Source: Bacteroides thetaiotaomicron VPI-5482 | GTDB taxonomy: Bacteria; Bacteroidota; Bacteroidia; Bacteroidales; Bacteroidaceae | Direction of reading: 5' to 3' | Length of the DNA: 64,000 bases | Assembly: GCF_000011065.1 (NCBI RefSeq) | Contig: NC_004663.1 | Location: forward strand, 1,984,001 to 2,048,000 | Part shown: positions 52,426 to 60,604 of the stretch, in pieces | Position numbering within the stretch: the stretch's first letter is position 1 | Layout of the letters: each line of letters starts with the position of its first letter | Notes under the pieces: generated by a model | The model's input: the letters and a program-made list of their open reading frames with translations, nothing else | What the model was told of the DNA's origin: nothing | Database searches by the model: none | Program-made: the position numbers and the translations under genes

Positions 52426-53720
52426 CTTAACTCAGCTATATATTTTTTAGAATGAATCTCATCGAAATAGAAATAAGCAATAAGAAATATCACTGAAAAA
52501 GTCATTTTATTAAGTCCAATAGTTACTGCTTTACATTCCAATAAAAATAAATATACGATTATTAAGAGCTTATAGAAAAACATATTAAAATGTGAAACAC
52601 GTTGAATTTTATTATATTTAATCGGAGCAATAAGTATTAATTGATAAATAATAAGTAGTATATATCCCCCAATTCCCCAGTAAAACAAATTCCGCAAAAT
52701 TCCAATATCTATATGCTTGTAATATGCACCTGTTATAGTATCTATAAAACTTCCACTACCATACAATATTTCTTCTACAGATGTAGACACTCGCCACATT
52801 TCTTCCAGCCTATCGGTAGATGAAGTGGAAAATTCATCATTATAGTACATTTTATAAAAAGGTTCAAAAGCAAAAGGAAAAACATTATCAACTAAATGTT
52901 CAGTCATCGAAGGAAAAAGGAAATAAATACATAAAAAAAACAAAATAACTCCCAGTAGTATTTTTAAAACGAACATTAATTTAGTCCTGTAACTTAGTTG
53001 ATTAGAAATTATAAAAAAGATACCTCCTAAACAAGCCCCAACAAATCCAGTTCGTCCAGCAAAAATAGTCCCCATCAATAATAGTATACCAATTAATGTA
53101 CTTTTCATATTGACTCCACTGAGCAAATAACGTTTCACAAAAACAATATATATAAGTCCATAAGCAAGCCCCAGACTCCATCCTACTCCTGAAGAAAGAG
53201 CTAATCCACGTACACCTCCTCCATAAGCATCTTGTAAATCATGAGCACGACTAAAATAAAGAATAAAATGTGCAAATGATGGTATAGACATAGCTATCAA
53301 TTGAATAATAGATTGTACTAGAAAAGCCCATATAATAGTTTGCTCTATTTTTAACGTGGTATATTGTTTCTGATATTTTAAATAGATAATAATGAAAATG
53401 CCACAAATGAAATGAAACATTTGAGCAATCAGTACTTTAATATACTCTAATTCCATAGTCAAATGCAAGCAACTATAAAAAACAGCGATACCTATAAGAA
53501 GCCATTGTGATATAAATATTCTTACAATAAAACTGTTTTTCAATTCTAAAAGCAAACAATATCCCCATTTTTTTTTATATAAACAACAAAACATTAATGG
53601 AAGAGCTATAATTACAGAACTTGTCAATGGTCCTATCACATAAAACGAAAAAACATAACAGAACACAAGAACAATATCAACTAAAGGAATCGTAGATGAT
53701 ATATTATTATTTATTTCCAT
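52422..53720 (-). CDS. wzy: Wzy-type capsule repeat-unit polymerase
   Basis: A 432-residue integral membrane protein with about 11-12 hydrophobic segments and a larger periplasmic loop (about 275-330), the layout of O-antigen/capsule polymerases. Such proteins have little sequence conservation; the call rests on topology, AT-rich coding and place among glycosyltransferases together with Wzx and Wzz. It overlaps both neighbours (10 bp with the upstream GT2, 4 bp with the downstream GT2). It would join undecaprenyl-linked repeats at the outer face of the inner membrane. Confidence 0.8.
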   Translation of the reverse strand: MEINNNISSTIPLVDIVLVFCYVFSFYVIGPLTSSVIIALPLMFCCLYKKKWGYCLLLELKNSFIVRIFISQWLLIGIAVFYSCLHLTMELEYIKVLIAQMFHFICGIFIIIYLKYQKQYTTLKIEQTIIWAFLVQSIIQLIAMSIPSFAHFILYFSRAHDLQDAYGGGVRGLALSSGVGWSLGLAYGLIYIVFVKRYLLSGVNMKSTLIGILLLMGTIFAGRTGFVGACLGGIFFIISNQLSYRTKLMFVLKILLGVILFFLCIYFLFPSMTEHLVDNVFPFAFEPFYKMYYNDEFSTSSTDRLEEMWRVSTSVEEILYGSGSFIDTITGAYYKHIDIGILRNLFYWGIGGYILLIIYQLILIAPIKYNKIQRVSHFNMFFYKLLIIVYLFLLECKAVTIGLNKMTFSVIFLIAYFYFDEIHSKKYIAELR

Positions 53721-54703
53721 TTTTTAATTATTCTCTCTATACACGACATGACATTAAAACAAAACAACATTTTTTTTGAAGCCACCCAAAGAGCTATTTT
53801 CCAATACCATGACATACCGGAATAAGAAAAGATATAACGATTAGCTGAAGAATATAACATATTCCTTTTTTTTTGCAATTCACCTTTGCTGCCCAACAAT
53901 AGGTTTAATTTAACAGTAAGCTTCATAAAGCACAAGTCTTCCCCAAATGTTTTGAAACATTGATTAGTAAGAAAAAAAGATTCAAGTAATTGAATAGAAG
54001 CAACTAAATTTTCTAAAGATTTCTCAGTAACACTATATGTATATGAACTCACATTATGATGAATATAATGATAAAGTGCTTCAGGAATATAATCTATTTT
54101 AGTAGCATGAAAGCATAAAGGAATGATAGTAGATACATCCTCCCACATATTGATACCTTCGGGAAAGTCTATCTTCGTCCGTTCATAAAGACTTTTAATT
54201 ACTAATTTATTCCAAGTACCACAATGTAATTCTCCTCTTAGCATTTTCTTCACACACTTTTCTGATTGTTGCGGAAATAATTGTTTTCGTATTGTAGAGT
54301 GAGCAACATAGTCATCAAAGAAGTCACACCCTACAATATCCGCACTTGTTTCAAGCGCCTTTACCAATAATTTTTCATACATATTCTTCTCTACCCAATC
54401 ATCACTATCACAATATATAATATATTGTCCTGTCGCATTCTTTAAACCAGTATTTCTCACTGCTGATATACCCCTATTCGTCTCATGTTCTATTATTTTA
54501 ATCTGTTCGCGACGTTTTGGATACTCCTCCAATACATAATGTAAAATATCCATACTATCATCTGGAGTACAATCATTCACAAAAATAAACTCTATATTTT
54601 CCAATGTCTGCTCCATCAAAGAACGTACACAACGCTCAATATATAACTTTACATTATAAATCGGAACAATTACACTTATTCTAACAACATCTACTTCCAG
54701 CAT
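53711..54703 (-). CDS. GT2 glycosyltransferase (capsule)
   Basis: A 330-residue GT-A enzyme: ISVIVPIYNVKLYIERCVRSL near 8-28, VNDCTPDDSMDIL near 42, YCDSDDWVEKNMYEKL near 102 with the metal-binding DSD. This is the EpsH/WcaA-like branch common in capsule loci. The stop overlaps the wzy start by 10 bp. The ATG at 54703 is the only good start, 6 bp after the GT25 gene. Confidence 0.9.
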   Translation of the reverse strand: MLEVDVVRISVIVPIYNVKLYIERCVRSLMEQTLENIEFIFVNDCTPDDSMDILHYVLEEYPKRREQIKIIEHETNRGISAVRNTGLKNATGQYIIYCDSDDWVEKNMYEKLLVKALETSADIVGCDFFDDYVAHSTIRKQLFPQQSEKCVKKMLRGELHCGTWNKLVIKSLYERTKIDFPEGINMWEDVSTIIPLCFHATKIDYIPEALYHYIHHNVSSYTYSVTEKSLENLVASIQLLESFFLTNQCFKTFGEDLCFMKLTVKLNLLLGSKGELQKKRNMLYSSANRYIFSYSGMSWYWKIALWVASKKMLFCFNVMSCIERIIKKWK

Positions 54704-54709
54704 TGTGAG

Positions 54710-55438
54710 TTACGCTTTTTCAAACCGCTTTATGATATATAAAAACTTCAAGAGTAATGAGTGAAAACAAATTTCTATCTTTCTTTTCCACAACCCTGGA
54801 CATCGTTTTTTTTCTTCTTGGTTGATGGATGTAGGGTACTCCCCACTCCAGTCCTGATCTAACAAGTGAGGAAGCACGGCATACAGTTTGACCCCCTTCT
54901 TGCGAATATAAAACCAATCATCAGCAGTAATAAAAGGTCGCTGTTCTATCAACAAAGAAGCTGCTTCTCGATTTATAATGTAAGCATGGGTCAAAAAGGC
55001 ATCATATACACGAGCTAGACAATAATGTTGTTTAATTGTCTTTGTACCCAAGTACCAATACCAACCAGACAGAAGTATGACACGGGGCTCATCGGTATTC
55101 AATAGTTTCTCAATCTCAGGAACAAGAGTATCAATATTATGACGAATCACGATATCATCTTCCAAAATCAGTGCATATTTATCTCTTGACTCCACTAATT
55201 TTCTATAACATTTCTGATGACTAAGCGTACAGCCAATTTCTCCCGGACGAACCTCTTTTACATATCTTTTACAAAAAAGCTCAGTATCAAAAAAAACATT
55301 TTTCTCTCTTTCAGTCATCCCTCTAGCATCCACAGCTTCTACAAACTCAGCAGATAAAAAGAACATTTTTTCAAGCTGCTCCTGCATATACTTTTTACGG
55401 TCAACAGATTTTTTTAGATTTATAATATACGCCTTCAT
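54710..55438 (-). CDS. GT25-family glycosyltransferase
   Basis: A 242-residue protein of the LPS-type glycosyltransferase 25 family. It opens with KAYIINLKKSVDRKKYM, has GEIGCTLSHQKCYRK near 67 and the acidic LILEDDIVI near 91, and SLLIEQRPFITADDW near 160. Family members transfer galactose or glucose in LPS outer core and capsules; here the acceptor is probably the lipid-linked capsule unit. Confidence 0.87.
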   Translation of the reverse strand: MKAYIINLKKSVDRKKYMQEQLEKMFFLSAEFVEAVDARGMTEREKNVFFDTELFCKRYVKEVRPGEIGCTLSHQKCYRKLVESRDKYALILEDDIVIRHNIDTLVPEIEKLLNTDEPRVILLSGWYWYLGTKTIKQHYCLARVYDAFLTHAYIINREAASLLIEQRPFITADDWFYIRKKGVKLYAVLPHLLDQDWSGEYPTSINQEEKKRCPGLWKRKIEICFHSLLLKFLYIIKRFEKA

Positions 55439-55483
55439 TACTATTTTATAATATAATGAATAATTTCATCGTTTCCCATTATT

Positions 55484-56641
55484 CTATAGATTGATGATTC
55501 GGTCTATAATAGATTCGTTGCGCCCTTTCCAAAAGAGCTTTTTTATTACCTTTATTTCTTTTATATTTAAGTTCTTTTTCGATTCAACAATTTCTAATAA
55601 AGCTTCGAAGCTATATATACGTATTCCTGGAGTATATATTTTATAATCAAAAGCCAAATCCCTGTTAAAAGTACAATACTCTTCTTCGTCAAAAGGAAAT
55701 AGCAAAATTTGTTTATTTGGTATCAGCATATAATCATAATAAATTGAAGAATAGTCTGTTATTAAGACGTCAGTAAAAGGCAAAATTGGATATATATCAC
55801 AAGAAGAATCAATTATCCTTAAATTTGAATAACTCACTAACATATCTAAGTTTATTTCCGTATTTGGATGTAGCCTAAACAAAAATAGATTATTGTTTTT
55901 AATACAGAGTTGATTCAATCTGTCGAAATCAATAATCTCTAGTATGTTACGTTTATCCTCTCTCCAAGTTGGCATATAAATATATACATAAGAATAACTT
56001 GCACAATCCTCTATTACATCCAGTTCCTGCTCTTTATTATATCGTTTAAGAAATTCTTCTATCTGATCATGTGCCCATAATAAAATTTCATTTCTTGGAT
56101 ACATAGCCTCTATACATCTATCTTCCGAAATTCTGAAACACTCTGTAAAATGTTTAGTCATTAAAGGAGAGGTTGATAAAAACAAATGAGGTCTGAAAAA
56201 TAAATATGGGTAAAGGAAGCGAGATTTAAGACTATTCGGATTATACTTTTTTGCCAATGGACCAAGCTTACATTTAAATTCAACATTCTTAATACCCACG
56301 CCATGCCATAAGTTTACTCTTTTTGTCCAACCAATAGTCCAAGGATTTATATCTGAAACAGAAAACGTATAAATATAACGTCCAGCTATTAATGAATAAA
56401 ACAGCCCCTTCAAACTCCAAAGATAAAAAGCCTTATATTTTAAAGAACACACTTGTGCAACCTCTTCTTTAGACTTTGAAATCCAAATACAATTAATATC
56501 TGCCGCCTTTTCATTTAGCTTATAATATAAATATTTTGCATTATTCTCTCCTCCAAAGACCCAAATGGTTGAAATACGGGGAAAAACATAAGATACAAGT
56601 AAAATAAAGTATCCTAATAAGTGTTTGATAACCAACATCAT
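55484..56641 (-). CDS. TagF/TarL-like CDP-polyol glycero- or ribitol-phosphotransferase
   Basis: A 385-residue member of the CDP-glycerol:poly(glycerophosphate) glycerophosphotransferase family. Visible motifs are NLWHGVGIKNVEFK near 108 (with the catalytic-type His), YMPTWREDKRN near 225, RLHPNTEI near 257, and the strongly conserved ITDYSSIYYDYML near 295. These enzymes transfer polyol phosphate from a CDP-polyol. The gene directly upstream encodes a CDP-ribitol-type synthase, so ribitol phosphate is the better guess for the donor. The length is about half of full TagF, suggesting a single transfer per repeat rather than a long polymer (inference). Confidence 0.87.
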   Translation of the reverse strand: MMLVIKHLLGYFILLVSYVFPRISTIWVFGGENNAKYLYYKLNEKAADINCIWISKSKEEVAQVCSLKYKAFYLWSLKGLFYSLIAGRYIYTFSVSDINPWTIGWTKRVNLWHGVGIKNVEFKCKLGPLAKKYNPNSLKSRFLYPYLFFRPHLFLSTSPLMTKHFTECFRISEDRCIEAMYPRNEILLWAHDQIEEFLKRYNKEQELDVIEDCASYSYVYIYMPTWREDKRNILEIIDFDRLNQLCIKNNNLFLFRLHPNTEINLDMLVSYSNLRIIDSSCDIYPILPFTDVLITDYSSIYYDYMLIPNKQILLFPFDEEEYCTFNRDLAFDYKIYTPGIRIYSFEALLEIVESKKNLNIKEIKVIKKLFWKGRNESIIDRIINL

Positions 56642-56647
56642 ACAATT

Positions 56648-58009
56648 TTATCTTTTTACATCAACAACCTCACCTGTCATTTCCGATAGCAAAGTATTTA
56701 CTGATACGATTGCTACCACTTTCGGTTCTAATAAAGTATCTTCCGGTTCATTTCCAAAATTCTGAATACGCATAGGGGTCTTAGTACGTTCTGGGTTGAT
56801 GCAATTCACACGAATACCATATTCAAACCACTCTTCACTCAAAGCTTGTACAAAGTTTACAATAGCAGCTTTAGACGATGAATATAAACTATACAACGCC
56901 CTTCCGCGTGTATAAGAGCTAGAAGTAAAAAACAACAACGATCCTTTACTTTCTTTCAAATAAAAAAAAGATTCTTTTGCAACAATAATATTACCTAAAT
57001 AATTTACATCAATGCTTTGATGTACCGCTTCATAACTCATATTCGCCAAAGGCTGTTTGTCCAATATACCAGCGGTATTAACGATCCAGTCAATCCGTCC
57101 TTCCTTATCAAATATTTCAGATAAAACTCTCCTTACACTTTGACTATTCGACACATCCACTCCTGTAGAACGACTGTATACATACAACGACGTTTTATAT
57201 TCCCGACAAATTTCACAAATATCTTGTCCGATACCATACGTACCCCCAAAAACTACAACTACCTTTCCTTGTAGTTCCTCCATTTCCGATTTTTCCAATA
57301 AAGTGGGCTGGTTCCTAATGCTACGCAATTGAAAAAGTTTATCTAAAAGAAAAATATCTTCTTTATATGTCAACTTCATATTAAATTGCTCTCCATTGAC
57401 TACATAAATAGATTCATCAGGCAAATATTTTAAAACTACACCACAGTCATCAGTTGTTTTAAACAAGGGATCAAGCAAAGCTTTTTCATAAGCGGCTTTT
57501 ATAACAGAACGTTTAAATGCCTGAGGTGTTTGTCCATTACGCAATAATATGCGTGAGGGTATTTTGACAATCTCATTATTATCATCTACTTGAATAATAG
57601 TATCCGTTGTAGGAATTGCTACATCAACGGCATTGTAAGTCAACAATGCACGGATGCAATCGTTTATAATCCGCTCATTGACAAGAGGACGAACTGAATC
57701 GTGAAATAATAAGTTCACTTCTTCATCATAAGCATTGATAGCTGCCAAACTAGAGTGGTATCTTTCCTTTCCCCCTAATAATATTTTTTTTAGTTTATTG
57801 AAAGAATTCCTCAACGAAATATCTTCTACATCCCTTATATAGTCTGGATGGACTACAACTACAATTTCATCTATCAAAGAATGATTTTGAAAAACAGTAA
57901 TAGTATGTTCAATGACTTTTTTACCTGCTATTTTTAAAAACTGTTTAGGTATATTCTCACCCAATCGTTGTCCGGAACCACCGGCTAGAATTACTGCTAT
58001 ATTTCTCAT
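56648..58009 (-). CDS. Bifunctional cytidylyltransferase / SDR reductase (Bcs1/Acs1-like, CDP-ribitol synthesis)
   Basis: A 453-residue two-domain enzyme. Residues 1-225 are an IspD/TarI-type cytidylyltransferase: LAGGSGQRLGENIPKQFLKI, the CTP-binding signature, and LLFHDSVRPLV near 105. Residues about 235-453 are a short-chain dehydrogenase: VVFGGTYGIG (NAD(P) site), VNTAGIL near 310, and the catalytic Tyr/Lys in YSLYSSSKAAI near 380. This fusion matches Haemophilus influenzae Bcs1/Acs1, which reduce ribulose-5-phosphate and make CDP-ribitol. The linked TagF-like gene 6 bp downstream supports that. IspD in isoprenoid synthesis has no reductase domain, so the housekeeping role is unlikely. 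Confidence 0.88.
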   Translation of the reverse strand: MRNIAVILAGGSGQRLGENIPKQFLKIAGKKVIEHTITVFQNHSLIDEIVVVVHPDYIRDVEDISLRNSFNKLKKILLGGKERYHSSLAAINAYDEEVNLLFHDSVRPLVNERIINDCIRALLTYNAVDVAIPTTDTIIQVDDNNEIVKIPSRILLRNGQTPQAFKRSVIKAAYEKALLDPLFKTTDDCGVVLKYLPDESIYVVNGEQFNMKLTYKEDIFLLDKLFQLRSIRNQPTLLEKSEMEELQGKVVVVFGGTYGIGQDICEICREYKTSLYVYSRSTGVDVSNSQSVRRVLSEIFDKEGRIDWIVNTAGILDKQPLANMSYEAVHQSIDVNYLGNIIVAKESFFYLKESKGSLLFFTSSSYTRGRALYSLYSSSKAAIVNFVQALSEEWFEYGIRVNCINPERTKTPMRIQNFGNEPEDTLLEPKVVAIVSVNTLLSEMTGEVVDVKR

Positions 58010-58018
58010 TATAAAATA

Positions 58019-59461
58019 TTACTTATTTTTCAATCTCACAATCATATTTTGCAAAAAACACATCTCCTCAAACTTGAATATCTTGGAAACTACCAAATAA
58101 TAGACCACACCAATAAGAACGCCTGAGAGAAGTTTTAACACAGAAGAAATAACGAAATAGGTTGATAACCATACACACGCTCCCATACTTAAAGCTAACA
58201 ATAATACTGGAAATAATTTCTTTATCTCACTGGTCAATGTTACATTAGAAATTATACAAGTATATCTTGTAATTACAAATATATCTATAAATGAATAAAT
58301 AACGACTCCCCAAGCTATAACATACAGCCCAAAAGGAATAGTCAACAGAAGAATCGAAAAAGCAATTATCTTTTTAAAGACTTCTGCCTTCAGCGTATAG
58401 TCCGTTCTACCTTTAGCATATAAAAAGTGATTATTAATGCGCATTACAGGATCCCACATATATGCAAAAGACAAAATTTGTAGTATTGGAACTATCCCTG
58501 ACCATCTGTCTGTCAAAACAACTTTAACAAAAGGATCAGCTAACACAGCCAAACCAATCATCAAAGGGAAAACGACATAACATGCTGAACGAATATACCT
58601 CAGAAAATAGACCTCCAACTCTTCATCACTATCTTGTATAGTGCAAAGAACAGGGAACATAGCTTTATACATCACATCTGTAATATTTCCTGCCGGAAAA
58701 GCCGCCAAAGTAGATGCCCTATTATACAAACCAAGATCCCCAGAAGTCATTTTCTTCCCAATTGCCAAAGAATAAAGATTCGTATACAAAGTATGTAGAA
58801 GACCCGACACTAATAACTTACTTCCAAATGAAAAAAGAGATTTGAAACTATTCCATGAGAAACACCATAGAGGATACCATTTAGATAATAACCAAAGCAA
58901 CAATACATTAAAAAAATTATTCAACAAACTTTGCATCACCAAGGACCAAGCGCCATACCCATAATATGCTAAACTGACCCCTAAGACTCCACTTAAAATT
59001 ACTGCCGTTAATGAAGCAACAGCTTGCAACCTAAAATTTAAGGCGATTGAGAACTTTGCCCTTTGCACTACCCCAAAAGAATTTATCACTACATTCAACC
59101 CTACTATTTTTGTAATCAAACATAACTGAGGCTCTGAATAAAAAAGAGCAATATAAGGAGAAGAAATGTAAAATACAAGGTAGAAGAAAAGACCGATGCC
59201 TATATTAAAATAGAATACAGTAGAATAATCAATCTCTGTACGGTTCTGCTTCTGTATCAACGCATTTGAAAAACCACTATCAATAAAACTCTGCGCTACA
59301 GCAAGAAATATACTCAACATAGCTATGAGTCCGTAATCTGATGGTAATAGCAAGCGAGCAATAATAATACTTAGTACAAACTGAATACCTTGAACTGAGA
59401 AACGTTCAATTGCACTCCAAAAAACGCCCTTTGTGGCTTTATTTATAAGAGAAGACGACAT
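58019..59461 (-). CDS. wzx: Wzx-type flippase (MOP superfamily)
   Basis: A 480-residue membrane protein with about 12-14 hydrophobic helices. The opening SLINKATKGVFWSAIERFSVQGIQFVLSIIIARLL and PSDYGLIAMLSIF are typical of the PST/WzxC branch of polysaccharide flippases. It would flip the undecaprenyl-linked repeat unit to the periplasm for Wzy. Starts 40 bp after wzz. Confidence 0.9.
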   Translation of the reverse strand: MSSSLINKATKGVFWSAIERFSVQGIQFVLSIIIARLLLPSDYGLIAMLSIFLAVAQSFIDSGFSNALIQKQNRTEIDYSTVFYFNIGIGLFFYLVFYISSPYIALFYSEPQLCLITKIVGLNVVINSFGVVQRAKFSIALNFRLQAVASLTAVILSGVLGVSLAYYGYGAWSLVMQSLLNNFFNVLLLWLLSKWYPLWCFSWNSFKSLFSFGSKLLVSGLLHTLYTNLYSLAIGKKMTSGDLGLYNRASTLAAFPAGNITDVMYKAMFPVLCTIQDSDEELEVYFLRYIRSACYVVFPLMIGLAVLADPFVKVVLTDRWSGIVPILQILSFAYMWDPVMRINNHFLYAKGRTDYTLKAEVFKKIIAFSILLLTIPFGLYVIAWGVVIYSFIDIFVITRYTCIISNVTLTSEIKKLFPVLLLALSMGACVWLSTYFVISSVLKLLSGVLIGVVYYLVVSKIFKFEEMCFLQNMIVRLKNK

Positions 59462-59501
59462 TTTTATTCTATTGTATATTAAAATAACTTCATGAGAAAA
59501 C

Positions 59502-60599
59502 TCAAATTTTATTTTTCCTCAAACAGTTAAATATATTCCTCCCCATCAATATCCAGCTTATAGTACCAAAAACAAATAAAAATACAAATAGTAAAACATA
59601 AACTTTCAAACCTAATCCTGAAGCTTTCAATGGAACAACAGCCGGTTCCACCACTGCAAACACAGGTTTTTCCTCTTGTACTTTAGCCCTGGCAACCTGC
59701 AGCTGATTGGCTACCTGACTATATACTTGATATGCCAAACTCATGTCATTCTGCAAACGTTCCTGCTCAGCACGTACACTCTGAAGAATTAAATTATCAT
59801 GTGTATCCACATATTCGGCATAATCTTTTTGAGTAGCATAATATTCCTGCTTCCTCTCTTCAAACAACTTCTCCAGATAAACACAATCTTCTTTTGCTTT
59901 TGAAGTACGATAGCCTATGATATGTTCTTGTAAACGATGAACGACAGAGTCTGCTATAACCGCAGCTATTTTAGGATTCTGCAAAGTAACGCTAACATTG
60001 GTGATAGCCGTTTTCTTATCAATAATAGCCGTTATATTCTTTTTTAGCGCATCAATCTGATCTTTCTCTTTCTCAGTTAAGATAACCACCCCACCCTGTT
60101 GTCTTTCACCAAATAGTTCTTCTTCATCAGTAAATAAAGATTTCACTCCACTAATAAACATACTGGGTAAACCTATGATATAACTCCACCAAGGGGAAGA
60201 TTCTGTCATTAAATAACCAGATAGTGTTTTTGTTTCTCCTTTATCTACCATAACCTGCATATTCAATAACTCCAACAAAAAAGGAGTAGAAGATACAATA
60301 TCTGATGACAGGGAAGCATTTAATGCATCAACACCCCCTCCCATACTAGCACTCCCACCTAAAAAAGAGGCAGCTAAGCCAGTCAACCCACTGTTTCCTT
60401 TATCATTCCCCATTTCCGGAGAAAGAGTTACAGTGACCGTATATCTTTTAGGGATACTCACCCCTACAATAATACCAATTAACAAACCAATGGTAGCTGC
60501 TTTATAAATTTTCTTACGAATTGCTACAATTTTACGAAATATATCCAATAAATCAATCTCCATATCTTCCAGTTTCCTTTCTACTGATTGTTCTGACAT
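59502..60599 (-). CDS. Wzz-type chain-length determinant
   Basis: A 365-residue inner-membrane protein with two membrane helices, near 35-55 (AATIGLLIGIIVGVSIP) and 335-355 (VYVLLFVFLFVFGTISWIL), around a periplasmic coiled-coil domain (about 180-310). KRYTVTVTLSPEMG near the start and the Ala/Pro-rich VVEPAVVPLKAS before the second helix are the Wzz family signature. It controls polymer length and contacts the Wza-like exporter upstream (5-bp gap). There is no tyrosine kinase domain. Confidence 0.93.
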   Translation of the reverse strand: MSEQSVERKLEDMEIDLLDIFRKIVAIRKKIYKAATIGLLIGIIVGVSIPKRYTVTVTLSPEMGNDKGNSGLTGLAASFLGGSASMGGGVDALNASLSSDIVSSTPFLLELLNMQVMVDKGETKTLSGYLMTESSPWWSYIIGLPSMFISGVKSLFTDEEELFGERQQGGVVILTEKEKDQIDALKKNITAIIDKKTAITNVSVTLQNPKIAAVIADSVVHRLQEHIIGYRTSKAKEDCVYLEKLFEERKQEYYATQKDYAEYVDTHDNLILQSVRAEQERLQNDMSLAYQVYSQVANQLQVARAKVQEEKPVFAVVEPAVVPLKASGLGLKVYVLLFVFLFVFGTISWILMGRNIFNCLRKNKI

Positions 60600-60604
60600 A
60601 AATC

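Noticed and set aside
56648..58009. IspD (MEP pathway) as the role of the cytidylyltransferase
   Set aside because: The fused SDR domain and the capsule context fit the Bcs1/Acs1 type better than isoprenoid synthesis.
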